The notes beneath the pieces were generated by a model. That model saw only the letters and a list, made by a program, of their open reading frames with translations. It ran no database searches and was not told where the DNA came from. The translations under genes were made by a program, and so were the position numbers. Shown here piece after piece: positions 1-8,704 of a stretch of DNA of 64,000 nucleotides (within the stretch, counting starts at the first letter, position 1; the number at the start of each line of letters is the position of its first letter). The stretch spans positions 1 through 64,000 of the forward strand of contig CAJJDF010000036.1 in NCBI GenBank assembly GCA_905182785.1. Reading direction: 5' to 3'. This stretch comes from an uncultured Flavobacteriales bacterium. GTDB taxonomy: Bacteria; Bacteroidota; Bacteroidia; Flavobacteriales_D; CAJJDF01.

Positions 1-97
1 ATAGTTAAAAGTAATTAGTTAAAAGGGAATAGCCAAATGTTATTATTTGAAATTTATCAGTTAATATTTTTAGCTGCATTCAGAATGACAATAAAAA

Positions 98-127
98 AAT
101 AATGGATAATTATAATTATCCATTATT
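98..127 (-). terminator. Intrinsic terminator of the terC-cvfB operon
   Basis: A perfect 30-base palindrome (arms of 15, built on AATAATGGATAATTA) lies 11 bases beyond the stop of the S1-domain gene. Read on the minus strand it is followed by a run of T, the complement of the A run at 93-97. The stem is AT-rich, but its position and the T tract fit a rho-independent terminator. Confidence 0.6.
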
Positions 128-137
128 AATTATAAAA

Positions 138-983
138 TTATTCCTGTCCTTCATTCGCCAAATAAATTCCATCATTTTTCAACCAAATAACTTTTTGCTT
201 GTACAAGCCACCAATAGCTTTCTTGAATGCTTTTTTACTCATTCTTAGCTCTTCGTAAATATCTTCGGGTTTACTTTTGTCAGTAAGTCCAATGTAACCT
301 GCGTCTCCTTTTAAGATGTTCAGTATCTTTTCTTGGTTCTCATCTTGAGCTACATAACCTACTTTTTGTAACGAAACATCAATTTTATTGTCTTCTCTCA
401 ATGTTTTGATGTAACCAGTCGTTTTCTCCCCAATATTTAAATCTCTAAACACTTCGTTTTCGTAGATTAATCCTTTGTACAAGCCATTAATCACACAATT
501 ATATCCCAATGGAGTTCTTTCATAAATGATTAAATCTACTTCTTGTCCATTGGTTAATTCTACCTCTTCATATTCTAGAAAAGTATCAATTTTACTTGAT
601 GCAACCAATCTTTCACTTTCATAATCCAAAAACATAGTAACTACGTAATGTTTCCCCTCACGCATTTTATGTTTCTGCTCTTTAAAAGGAACAAACAAAT
701 CTTTAGGCAAACCCCAATTAAGGAAAGCTCCTACAGAGTTTATGTCATTTACTTGAAGTAAAGCAAACCCATTTAGTTTAATTTTTGGCGTTTGGTTGGT
801 AGCTGTAATTCTATCTTCAGAATCTTTAAAAACAAATACTTCTACTTCGTCACCAATTCCCCAACCTTTTTCAATGTAATTGTTTGGTAATAATACTTCG
901 TTTTCTTCTTCGTCTATTAAGTAAAAACCATTGTCTGTACTTCTCAGAATTGTTAACTTATTTATTTCTCCTAAATTTATCAT
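138..983 (-). CDS. S1-like RNA-binding protein, CvfB/YitL family
   Basis: This 281-residue cytoplasmic protein has the CvfB/YitL layout: S1-like OB folds at about residues 1-60, 65-135 and 145-210, then a C-terminal winged helix (about 220-281) with the typical stretch ending KAIGGLYKQKVIWL. In Gram-positive bacteria CvfB binds RNA and affects virulence gene expression; in Bacteroidota its role is unknown, so a general RNA-binding or translation-related job is inferred. Its ATG overlaps the end of the terC frame by four bases (ATGA), so the two are translationally coupled and share the promoter upstream of terC. A hairpin terminator follows. The family call is firm; the function is not. Confidence 0.82.
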   Translation of the reverse strand: MINLGEINKLTILRSTDNGFYLIDEEENEVLLPNNYIEKGWGIGDEVEVFVFKDSEDRITATNQTPKIKLNGFALLQVNDINSVGAFLNWGLPKDLFVPFKEQKHKMREGKHYVVTMFLDYESERLVASSKIDTFLEYEEVELTNGQEVDLIIYERTPLGYNCVINGLYKGLIYENEVFRDLNIGEKTTGYIKTLREDNKIDVSLQKVGYVAQDENQEKILNILKGDAGYIGLTDKSKPEDIYEELRMSKKAFKKAIGGLYKQKVIWLKNDGIYLANEGQE

Positions 984-1804
984 TGGTCTCTTTGTTTTTC
1001 TTCTTCTTTAATTAATTTTTTCTGGTATCTACCTTGCACCACATCTACAATAACGAGTACTGCTATTACAAAGTAAAAAGTTGTTTTGCTCATAGCGTGG
1101 ATCTGACTTCCAAAGAACTCTAGGTGAGCAAGATGTCCACCTTCAGTAAGTAGCATAATTCCTACAATGAACAGGATAAATAATCCTAAAACTTCATACA
1201 TTCTGTTTTTATTAAGGAACTCAGATACTTTATCAGCCAATAGTAACATCAACATTCCACTTCCTATTATGGCAATAGCCATAATGATAAAAGCAGCTGT
1301 AGAATTTTCTATTTCACTTGTAAGTCCTATTGCAGCTAAGATAGAGTCGAATGAAAAAACTAAATTCATAATCACAATAGAAATAATTACTCCATTAGTA
1401 GATTTTTTTCTTTTTGTTTCGCTCAAATCTTCATCATGAAAATCATTGGCAGATATCATGTGCCATATTTCTTTTATTGCCGTGTAAATAATAAATCCAC
1501 CTCCAGCTAAAACTATAAGGCTATGACCATTAAATGCAAAATAAACAACATTTTCTATTTCTCCCGATAAGAAAGAAAAAGGTTTTTGAAAGAAGCCAAT
1601 CACAGAAATAAGTATAAATAATAAAACAATTCTAAGCACGATTGCGATTAATATTCCAATTTTCCTTACTCTTTTTTGGTCGTCTTTTGGGGCTTTTTTA
1701 GATTCTAACGAAATATATAATAAGTTATCAAACCCAAGCACAGCTTGAAGCATGATAAGCATAAATAAGGTAAAAAGGTTTCCGAGAGTAAATAGTTCCG
1801 CCAT
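980..1804 (-). CDS. TerC/YkoY family integral membrane protein
   Basis: The 274-residue protein has about seven to eight hydrophobic helices. It carries the two family signatures with acidic residues inside membrane segments: F25-D26-N27 near the N terminus and F152-D153-S154 in the second half. TerC proteins act at the inner membrane; members have been linked to tellurite resistance, manganese export and metal loading of secreted enzymes. A metal-efflux role is therefore the best guess, not shown. A charged cytoplasmic loop with a His/Asp/Glu-rich stretch (about 120-134) could bind metal. It is the first gene of a two-gene operon with the S1-domain gene, and a perfect 20-base palindrome lies 7 bases upstream of the start. 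Confidence 0.85.
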   Translation of the reverse strand: MAELFTLGNLFTLFMLIMLQAVLGFDNLLYISLESKKAPKDDQKRVRKIGILIAIVLRIVLLFILISVIGFFQKPFSFLSGEIENVVYFAFNGHSLIVLAGGGFIIYTAIKEIWHMISANDFHDEDLSETKRKKSTNGVIISIVIMNLVFSFDSILAAIGLTSEIENSTAAFIIMAIAIIGSGMLMLLLADKVSEFLNKNRMYEVLGLFILFIVGIMLLTEGGHLAHLEFFGSQIHAMSKTTFYFVIAVLVIVDVVQGRYQKKLIKEEEKQRDQ

Positions 1805-1810
1805 TTTATT

Positions 1811-1830
1811 TTGTAAAAATATTTTTACAA
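1811..1830. promoter_or_regulatory. Palindromic operator candidate upstream of terC
   Basis: TTGTAAAAATATTTTTACAA is a perfect 20-base palindrome between the terC start codon and its putative -7 element, overlapping the latter by three bases. This places it over the expected transcription start, where a repressor would bind. It could also be a chance AT-rich palindrome or an RNA hairpin in the 5' leader. Confidence 0.5.
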
Positions 1831-1835
1831 ATGTA
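1828..1835 (-). promoter_or_regulatory. Bacteroidota -7 promoter element of terC
   Basis: Minus-strand TACATTTG matches the Bacteroidota -7 consensus TAnnTTTG exactly and lies 24 bases upstream of the terC ATG. No clear -33 TTTG is visible. Confidence 0.45.
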
Positions 1836-2106
1836 CTATATAATGAGTGATTAATAAATTAAAGAAGAATCAAATTAATCCTGTGTTTATATACAAGCAA
1901 TATCTTTTTTACATCGAGAGGTCAGGAGGGTGACTATTCATTTGAAAAGACACCCCTATAATCCCCTCAAGGGGATAAATTATTGAATGTCTAAGAAAAA
2001 TATAATATTATTTGTTCTTAACATTTTTTAACGCGACTCTCAGTAATATCATCAAAAATGTACGTTAAATAAATATAAAAAAAATAAACATAAAAATTAA
2101 TTATAA
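1836..2106. other. Intergenic region between terC and htrA (divergent)
   Basis: No gene is visible. The stretch is AT-rich except for 1925-1976, which holds C/G runs and a small hairpin (ATCCCC-TCAA-GGGGAT, 1961-1976). This resembles short C-rich extragenic repeats seen in many flavobacterial genomes. The htrA promoter must lie here but no exact TAnnTTTG box was found. Confidence 0.4.
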
Positions 2107-3558
2107 ATGAACGAAACAATAAAAACAATTGTAATTGCTTTTCTAGGAGGAGCAATGGCATTAGGAGGATATTCTTTACTTCCCCAAGAAAAAAAAATTA
2201 TTAGTGTAGAGAAAGAGCCGGCAATCACATTTGCACAACCTGTGAGTATTGTAGCTGATAGACAAGAAAATACGTTAGATTTTAAATTGGCAGCCAATAA
2301 TTCGCTTAATAGTGTGGTTCATATTAATACAGAAAAAAAAATGCGTAAATTAAGTGAAGAAGAAAAATTATTCCAACAGTTTTACGGCAGTGGAAATGCA
2401 AACCGAAGCCAAAGAGGATCGGGGAGTGGAGTAATAATTTCTAAGGATGGATACATTGTGACCAACAATCATGTAGTAGAAAATGCAGACTATATCAAAG
2501 TTATCTTGAATGATAATAGAGAATATAAAGCAACAATAATAGGAACGGATCCATCAACAGATATGGCTGTATTGAAAATTGAAGAGTCGGATTTGAGTCC
2601 AATTGTAATAGGAAACTCAGACGAAGTAGAAGTAGGAGAATGGGTGTTGGCTGTGGGAAATCCTTTCAATTTAACCTCTACAGTTACTGCAGGAATTGTA
2701 TCTGCAAAAGGGAGAAGTATCAATATTATGCAGAATAACAGTGAGAATAATATTTTTCCAATAGAATCTTTTATCCAAACAGATGCAGCTGTAAATCCAG
2801 GAAATAGTGGAGGAGCATTGGTAAATGCAAAAGGAGAATTGATAGGAATAAATACAGCAATTGCCTCGAGAACAGGTTCGTATTCGGGGTATTCATTCGC
2901 AGTTCCGGTAAATATAATGAAGAAGGTAACGACTGATATAATAAAATATGGAATTGTACAAAGAGGATTTATTGGAGTAGGAATTCAAGAAATGAACCAA
3001 GACTTAGCCGATAAACTAGAAATTGGTAATACAGAAGGTGTTTTTGTAAATGGATTGGCAGAAGGTGGAGCAGCCGAAGAAGCTGGAATTAGAAAAGGAG
3101 ATGTAATATTAAAGATTAACTCAGAGTCAATAAAATCAGTTCCTCAATTACAAGAACAAGTGGGAAGATTTAATCCAGGCGATAAAATTAATGTGTTGGT
3201 TGTGAGAAATGGAAATGAAAAATCTATCCCAGTTACACTAAGAAACCATGATGGAAATACAAAAATGGTAGAAAAACCAAAAAATGATAATCTGTTAGGC
3301 TCTTCATTTGTAATTCCTTCAGAAACAGAAATGAAAAGGCTAAGAATAGCTAATGGAGTTAAAATAGAAAAATTAGGAAAGGGAAAGTTGCAAAAGATTG
3401 GAATCAAAAAAGGATTTATTATCACTAGGGTCGACAAACAAAAAGTAAACTCGGTAGAAGGATTAAAAAAGCAACTAAAAAAAGCTGAAAAAGAAGGCGT
3501 TTTGATAGAAGGTATCTATCCAAACGGAATAAAAGCATATTATGGAATAGGAATGTAA
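2107..3558 (+). CDS. htrA: HtrA/DegP-type periplasmic serine protease with two PDZ domains
   Basis: This 483-residue envelope quality-control protease degrades or refolds misfolded periplasmic proteins. An N-terminal hydrophobic helix (about 7-26) serves as signal or anchor. The trypsin-like domain (about 65-280) has the complete triad: His122 in TNNHVV, Asp152 in STDMAVL and Ser234 in PGNSGGAL. Two PDZ domains follow, about 283-380 (well conserved, GVFVNGLAEGGAAEEAGI) and about 395-483 (more diverged). A flexible linker with Gly/Ser (about 93-107) precedes the catalytic core. It stands alone, divergent from terC, and ends at a shared terminator with the cold-shock gene. Expression is probably stress-controlled, but no regulatory site could be named. 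Confidence 0.95.
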   Translation: MNETIKTIVIAFLGGAMALGGYSLLPQEKKIISVEKEPAITFAQPVSIVADRQENTLDFKLAANNSLNSVVHINTEKKMRKLSEEEKLFQQFYGSGNANRSQRGSGSGVIISKDGYIVTNNHVVENADYIKVILNDNREYKATIIGTDPSTDMAVLKIEESDLSPIVIGNSDEVEVGEWVLAVGNPFNLTSTVTAGIVSAKGRSINIMQNNSENNIFPIESFIQTDAAVNPGNSGGALVNAKGELIGINTAIASRTGSYSGYSFAVPVNIMKKVTTDIIKYGIVQRGFIGVGIQEMNQDLADKLEIGNTEGVFVNGLAEGGAAEEAGIRKGDVILKINSESIKSVPQLQEQVGRFNPGDKINVLVVRNGNEKSIPVTLRNHDGNTKMVEKPKNDNLLGSSFVIPSETEMKRLRIANGVKIEKLGKGKLQKIGIKKGFIITRVDKQKVNSVEGLKKQLKKAEKEGVLIEGIYPNGIKAYYGIGM

Positions 3559-3580
3559 TAAGCTTAAAATTAACCAATAA

Positions 3581-3612
3581 AAAAGGTCGCTTGCAATTAC
3601 AAGCGACCTTTT
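3581..3612. terminator. Bidirectional terminator between htrA and the cold-shock gene
   Basis: A 13-base perfect stem (AAAAGGTCGCTTG with its complement) closes a 6-base loop and is flanked by A on one side and T on the other, so it works for both convergent genes. Confidence 0.85.
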
Positions 3613-3633
3613 TTGTATTATACAATTATGTGT

Positions 3634-3828
3634 TTAGCTAACTACTTTTACATTAACTGCGTTCATTCCTCTTTTTCCTTCTGTCAATTCAAATTCTACT
3701 TCGTCATCTTCTTTAATTTCATCAATTAATCCTGATGTGTGCACGAAATGCTCTTCGTTTGAACCTTCTTCCACTATGAAACCAAATCCCTTAGTTTCAT
3801 TAAAAAATTTTACTTTTCCTGTTTTCAT
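3634..3828 (-). CDS. Cold-shock domain protein
   Basis: A 64-residue single cold-shock domain, close to the length of CspA-type proteins. RNP1 is K13-G-F-G-F-I18 and RNP2 is the F28-V-H30 motif, both with the aromatic residues that stack on single-stranded nucleic acid. Such proteins act as RNA chaperones that melt secondary structure. It is a monocistronic gene, convergent with htrA and sharing its terminator. The sequence cannot show whether this copy is cold-induced or constitutive. Confidence 0.95.
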   Translation of the reverse strand: MKTGKVKFFNETKGFGFIVEEGSNEEHFVHTSGLIDEIKEDDEVEFELTEGKRGMNAVNVKVVS

Positions 3829-3893
3829 TGTATTAATTATTAATTATATATCACGAATATAATCATACTATTCAATCGCACAAGAATATTTTT

Positions 3894-4640
3894 CTATTTA
3901 TTCTGGTATTTATCGAATTGATTAGGTATTAAGTAATTGTCTTTTCCAAATTTTACTAACTCATTTTCATCCTTTAAATTAAATCTTTTATATAGCCTCA
4001 GAAGATTTTGATTGATTTTTTCTATTGGTATATTTAATAGATTAGAAATTTCAGAGTTTTCCTTTTTTTTCTCTAAAAATTCAATTAACTTGATGTCCTC
4101 TAAAGAGATACAGTTATTGAAATTCAGATTTTGATTAATTTCTTCTAGAAATTCATTTTCAACATCACCTTTAAAAGAATATTGTACAATGTCTGTTGTT
4201 TTTAAATCTTTATCAATTTTACTTCTTCCAATAAAAGAAATTATATTTCCATTATTGTCTGTTTGGTATATTTTTATATTAAGTATCGCAGAAGTTTCAA
4301 TTTCTTTGATTTTAATAATGACACTACTTGAAAAATACTCAATAGTATTAGTATATAAAAACAACAGTATACGATCATTATATTCATTAATGAATTCTTG
4401 AAAATACTGAGTAAACATTGAGTTTAAATAATTACTCGTGATATCTTCATCTTTCAAGTTTAAGATTTCAAAACCTTTTGCAAACAAGAGTTTGTTTCCC
4501 TTCAAACTGTAAATCCAAACAACTTCGTCTTCCTCAACTTTAATTAATTCATCTAGTAATTTGTTTTCAATGGAATCCTTCTTGATTTTCGCGTCACTTA
4601 AAAAAGCTTGAGTATATTTACCATTGTATTGAACACTCAT
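3894..4640 (-). CDS. PAS-like sensor with C-terminal LuxR-type HTH
   Basis: The 248-residue protein has no signal peptide or membrane helix. Its middle part (about 30-155) has the pattern of a PAS-like fold, and its C terminus (about 185-240) reads like a LuxR/GerE helix-turn-helix: EISNLLNIPIEKINQNLLRL followed by RFNLKDENELV. It is therefore probably a transcription factor that senses a small ligand or cell state directly. It lacks a receiver domain and no kinase lies nearby. A TTG 24 bases further upstream would extend the frame, but a TAnnTTTG promoter box overlaps that codon, so the ATG at 4640 is preferred. It is divergent from ileS. The family call is moderate because the match is weak outside the HTH. 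Confidence 0.6.
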   Translation of the reverse strand: MSVQYNGKYTQAFLSDAKIKKDSIENKLLDELIKVEEDEVVWIYSLKGNKLLFAKGFEILNLKDEDITSNYLNSMFTQYFQEFINEYNDRILLFLYTNTIEYFSSSVIIKIKEIETSAILNIKIYQTDNNGNIISFIGRSKIDKDLKTTDIVQYSFKGDVENEFLEEINQNLNFNNCISLEDIKLIEFLEKKKENSEISNLLNIPIEKINQNLLRLYKRFNLKDENELVKFGKDNYLIPNQFDKYQNK

Positions 4641-4661
4641 TTTGTTGATTTTTCTTTTAAA

Positions 4662-4669
4662 CAAAGTTA
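4662..4669 (-). promoter_or_regulatory. -7 promoter element of the PAS/LuxR-type gene
   Basis: Minus-strand TAACTTTG fits TAnnTTTG and ends 21 bases before the ATG at 4640. It overlaps the alternative TTG start, which argues against that start. Confidence 0.5.
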
Positions 4670-4864
4670 GTTATACAAATATTAATAGTTAGTATTTAGT
4701 TCCGGATTTCTTTTAAATACTTTACTCGGACCTTTAAAAGGTTTTTTTAATAAATGCGTTTATTTAACAACAATTAAAATGTGTATTTTAACACTTAAAG
4801 TGCTTGTCTAAATTACCCAAAAAATTATTGCTATCAAAAACGACTGTTTTAAATAGCAATTCAT

Positions 4865-4872
4865 TAAATTTG
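4865..4872 (+). promoter_or_regulatory. -7 promoter element of ileS
   Basis: TAAATTTG matches TAnnTTTG and lies 20 bases before the ileS ATG, giving a leader of roughly 15 bases. No Shine-Dalgarno sequence is present. Confidence 0.5.
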
Positions 4873-4892
4873 CCCAAAATATAAAAACCGCA

Positions 4893-7800
4893 ATGGCTAA
4901 TAAATACCCAACTTATAAATCACTTAATTTACCTAATGTTGCTTCTGAAGTATTAGAAAACTGGAAGGATAAAAATGTTTTTAAAGAAAGTATCAGTTCA
5001 AGAGATGAAAATAAGCCTTATATATTTTTTGAAGGACCTCCATCTGCTAATGGATTACCGGGAATTCATCATGTGATGGGTAGAGCTATCAAAGATATAT
5101 TTTGCAGGTATAAAACATTACAAGGTTTTCAAGTAAATAGAAAAGCAGGTTGGGATACACACGGATTACCAGTAGAATTAGGTGTAGAAAAAGCATTAAA
5201 CATTACCAAAGAAGATATTGGCAAGAAAATTACGATTGAAGAATACAACAAAGCGTGTAAGGAGTCGGTAATGAAATATACAGATGTTTGGAATAAACTA
5301 ACTGAACAAATGGGATATTGGGTAGATATGGAAGATCCTTATGTTACTTATGACAATAAATATATAGAATCTGTTTGGTGGATATTGAATGAGATTTACA
5401 ACAAAGATTTAATGTACAAGGGTTATACTGTACAACCTTATTCACCAGCAGCTGGAACAGGACTGAGTTCGCATGAATTGAATATGCCTGGTTGTTACAA
5501 AGATGTGAAAGACACAACTGTAGTGGCACAATTCAAAGTAAAGGATTGTTGCATAGAAAAAGTAACCAAATTTGTAGACGAAGGAAAACAAGCTCACGGA
5601 GATTTATTCTTTTTGGCTTGGACAACCACTCCTTGGACTTTGCCTTCTAATACTGCTTTGGCAGTAGGTAAAAATATTGATTATGTGATTGTTAAATCAT
5701 TTAATCAATATACTTTTGAACCAATAACAGTTGTTTTGGCTGAGAATTTATTAGGAAAACATTTTAGTGCTAAGAATTCAGAATTATTAATTTCTGATTA
5801 TAATGCGGGAGATAAAGCAATTCCTTATGAAGTTATTGGAAAACTTAAAGGAACTGACCTAGAAGGAAGAAAGTACGAGCAATTAATGCCTTTGGCTTTG
5901 CCGCATGAAGATGCAGACAAAGCATTTCAAATTATTATAGGAGATTTTGTAACCACATCAGATGGAACAGGAATAGTTCATATCGCACCTACTTTTGGGC
6001 AAGATGATGCTAAAGTTGCCAAAGATGCTGGAATTCCTCCCATGTTGGTTATGAATGACGAAGGAAAAGCAATTCCTTTGGTTGATTTACAAGGAAGATT
6101 CTTACCGCAATTAGGTAAATATGGCGGTAAATATGTTAAAAATGAATATTATAACGAAGGAGAAGCTCCAGAGAAATCTTTGGATGTAGAAATTGCTATT
6201 GAACTGAAGGAAGAAAACAGAGCTTTTAAAGTAGAAAAATACGAACACTCGTATCCACATTGCTGGAGAACTGACAAGCCAGTATTGTATTACCCTTTAG
6301 ATTCTTGGTTTATAAAGTCTACTCATGCAAAACAAAGAATGCAAGAGTTAAACGAAACGATAAACTGGAAACCAGAATCAACTGGTACAGGAAGATTTGG
6401 CGAATGGCTTAAGAATTTAAATGACTGGAATTTATCCCGTTCAAGGTATTGGGGGATTCCAATACCAATCTGGACAAGTGAAGATAAAAAAGAACAAATT
6501 TGTATTTCGTCTGTAGAGCAATTGAAAGTAGAATGTATTAAATCTATTGAGGCTGGTTTTATGACTGAAAACCCTTTCGATTCATTCGAAATAGGAGACA
6601 TGAGCCAAGAAAACTACGATACGTTTGATTTGCACAAGAATTTTGTGGATTCAGTTATTTTAGTTTCTCCTTCAGGACAACCAATGACTCGTGAAGCAGA
6701 TTTGATTGACGTTTGGTTTGATTCAGGATCTATGCCTTATGCACAATGGCATTATCCATTTGAGAATAAAGAAGAAGTAGAAAACAAATTAAGAAAAGCA
6801 GATTTTATTGCCGAAGGAGTAGACCAAACACGAGGTTGGTTCTTTACTTTACATGCAATTTCAACTATGCTTTTTGATGATGTTGCTTATAAAAATGTAA
6901 TCTCAAACGGATTGGTATTAGATAAAAACGGACATAAAATGTCGAAGAGGTTAGGGAATGGGGTAGACCCGTTTGAAACTTTGGATAAATATGGTCCAGA
7001 TGCTACAAGATGGTACATGATAACTAATGCACAACCTTGGGATAACCTGAAATTTGATACCGAAGGAATTATTGAAACTCAAAGAAAATTTTTTGGTACA
7101 CTTTATAATACTTATTCATTCTTTGCTTTGTATGCAAACATTGATGGATTTAGCTATCAAGAAGCAGAAGTAGAAAACAGACCAGAGATTGACCAATGGA
7201 TTTTGTCGAAGCTAAATACTTTGATAAGTGAGGTTCATACTGCTTACGAATCTTACGAACCAACCAAAGTTGGTAGATTAATTCAAAGCTTTACATTAGA
7301 TCAATTAAGCAACTGGTATGTAAGATTATGCAGAAGAAGATTCTGGAAAGGAGAATATGCAGAAGATAAGGTTTCGGCTTACCAGACTTTGTATACTTGT
7401 TTAGAAACAATTTCGGTTTTGATGTCCCCAATTTCTCCATTTTTTGCAGATAGGTTGTATTTAGATTTAAATAAAGCTTCAGGAAAAAGCGAATTAAATT
7501 CTGTTCATTTGGCTAAATTCCCTACTTCTAAAGAGTTGCTAATTAATGTTGATTTGGAAGAAAAAATGGAAATAGCACAGCAAGTATCTTCTATGGTTTT
7601 GAGTTTGAGACAAACGAATAAATTAAAAGTAAGACAGCCGCTACAAAGAATTATGGTTCCTATCTTGGACTCAAAGTTTGAGTCGCAAATAATGGAAATA
7701 AAAGACATTATTCTTTCAGAAGTAAATGTGAAAGATTTGGAGCTATTGATAGATACAACAGGAGTCTTGGTTAAAAAAGTAAAGCCAAACTTCAAAGTAA

Positions 7801-8303
7801 TTGGTAAGTCGAAAAATAAAAAACACATGAAAGCGATTTCTATCCTGTGTGGTCAAATGAAAGATGACGACATTATAGAGTTAGAAAAGACAAAAGCTTG
7901 GAAAGGAGAAATTAATGGAGAGGTTTTGGAATTAGCAATTGAAAATTTTGAAATCAGTACAGACGATATCCCAGGATGGTTAATTGCTAACAATGGTTCA
8001 TTAACAGTTGCTTTGGATACAGCCTTGAACGAAGAATTGATAAATGAAGGAGTGGCAAGAGAATTGGTAAATAGAATACAGAACCTTAGAAAAGAAAGTG
8101 ATTTTGAAGTGACAGATAGAGTTGCTGTAATTTTTGGTGAAAATGAAGTGATAAAGAAGGCAGTTGAGACAAACAAGGAGTACATAATGTTAGAGACTCT
8201 GACAGATTCAATTAGTTTTTCAAATAATTTAAATGAAAATAACGCAACAGAATTAGAATTTGACAAAGATATTTCTATATTTGTTAGCATTGAAAAAAAA
8301 TAA
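4893..8303 (+). CDS. ileS: Isoleucyl-tRNA synthetase
   Basis: This 1136-residue class I synthetase charges tRNA-Ile. The HIGH signature appears as GIHH at 57-60, after the PPxANG motif, and KMSKR is at 682-686. The CP1 editing domain (about 200-420) holds the TTPWTLPSNTALAVG segment that binds mischarged valine. The C-terminal part (about 1000-1136) belongs to the longer, eukaryote-like IleRS type, which in bacteria is often associated with mupirocin tolerance; that phenotype is an inference. It heads the conserved cluster ileS-dksA-lspA, with only 5 bases before the next gene, so the three are surely one transcript. Confidence 0.97.
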   Translation: MANKYPTYKSLNLPNVASEVLENWKDKNVFKESISSRDENKPYIFFEGPPSANGLPGIHHVMGRAIKDIFCRYKTLQGFQVNRKAGWDTHGLPVELGVEKALNITKEDIGKKITIEEYNKACKESVMKYTDVWNKLTEQMGYWVDMEDPYVTYDNKYIESVWWILNEIYNKDLMYKGYTVQPYSPAAGTGLSSHELNMPGCYKDVKDTTVVAQFKVKDCCIEKVTKFVDEGKQAHGDLFFLAWTTTPWTLPSNTALAVGKNIDYVIVKSFNQYTFEPITVVLAENLLGKHFSAKNSELLISDYNAGDKAIPYEVIGKLKGTDLEGRKYEQLMPLALPHEDADKAFQIIIGDFVTTSDGTGIVHIAPTFGQDDAKVAKDAGIPPMLVMNDEGKAIPLVDLQGRFLPQLGKYGGKYVKNEYYNEGEAPEKSLDVEIAIELKEENRAFKVEKYEHSYPHCWRTDKPVLYYPLDSWFIKSTHAKQRMQELNETINWKPESTGTGRFGEWLKNLNDWNLSRSRYWGIPIPIWTSEDKKEQICISSVEQLKVECIKSIEAGFMTENPFDSFEIGDMSQENYDTFDLHKNFVDSVILVSPSGQPMTREADLIDVWFDSGSMPYAQWHYPFENKEEVENKLRKADFIAEGVDQTRGWFFTLHAISTMLFDDVAYKNVISNGLVLDKNGHKMSKRLGNGVDPFETLDKYGPDATRWYMITNAQPWDNLKFDTEGIIETQRKFFGTLYNTYSFFALYANIDGFSYQEAEVENRPEIDQWILSKLNTLISEVHTAYESYEPTKVGRLIQSFTLDQLSNWYVRLCRRRFWKGEYAEDKVSAYQTLYTCLETISVLMSPISPFFADRLYLDLNKASGKSELNSVHLAKFPTSKELLINVDLEEKMEIAQQVSSMVLSLRQTNKLKVRQPLQRIMVPILDSKFESQIMEIKDIILSEVNVKDLELLIDTTGVLVKKVKPNFKVIGKSKNKKHMKAISILCGQMKDDDIIELEKTKAWKGEINGEVLELAIENFEISTDDIPGWLIANNGSLTVALDTALNEELINEGVARELVNRIQNLRKESDFEVTDRVAVIFGENEVIKKAVETNKEYIMLETLTDSISFSNNLNENNATELEFDKDISIFVSIEKK

Positions 8304-8308
8304 GAGTA

Positions 8309-8698
8309 ATGGCTGATAAAAAAGAAAAAACAAGATACAATGAAGCTGAGCTAGAAGAGTTCAAAACATTGATAGAGAATAAGATTGTAGAAGCTAAATT
8401 TGATTTAGAATTACTAAACAATGAATTGTCGCACAAAGATGAAAATGGAACAGACGATACCAGTAGAACTTTCAACATGATGGAAGATGGTGCTTCGACT
8501 ACTTCTAGAGAAATGAATGCTCAAAAGGCAGCAAGACAAGCAAAGTTCGTAATGAGCCTAGAAAATGCTATTCTTAGAATTAAGAACAAAACATACGGAG
8601 TGTGTAGAGACACAGGAAAATTAATTGACAAAAGAAGATTGATGTTAGTTCCTCACGCTACACTAAGTATTGAAGCTAAAAATGCACAACAAAAATAA
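8309..8698 (+). CDS. DksA/TraR family protein without the zinc-finger cysteines
   Basis: A 129-residue member of the TraR/DksA family. The N-terminal half is a charged helix pair (about 10-85) that in DksA enters the secondary channel of RNA polymerase. The C-terminal zinc-finger region keeps the fold signature YGVC-RDTGKLI-RL but only one of four cysteines remains, so zinc binding is unlikely; this loss is common in Bacteroidota homologues. The conserved ending VPHATLSIEAK is intact. It lies 5 bases after ileS and 6 before lspA, a gene order typical for the phylum. It is likely a regulator of transcription, with or without ppGpp. Confidence 0.85.
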   Translation: MADKKEKTRYNEAELEEFKTLIENKIVEAKFDLELLNNELSHKDENGTDDTSRTFNMMEDGASTTSREMNAQKAARQAKFVMSLENAILRIKNKTYGVCRDTGKLIDKRRLMLVPHATLSIEAKNAQQK

Positions 8699-8704
8699 TA
8701 TTCT

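Noticed and set aside
2097-2297. Minus-strand open frame across the htrA start
   Set aside because: It is the antisense shadow of htrA; other similar opposite-strand frames (for example 7853-8290, 13740-14156, 61920-62519) were left out for the same reason.
4730-4747. Short hairpin ACCTT-TAA-AAGGT followed by T run upstream of ileS
   Set aside because: The stem has only 5 pairs and no gene ends just before it on the plus strand; a T-box or attenuator is not known for this phylum.
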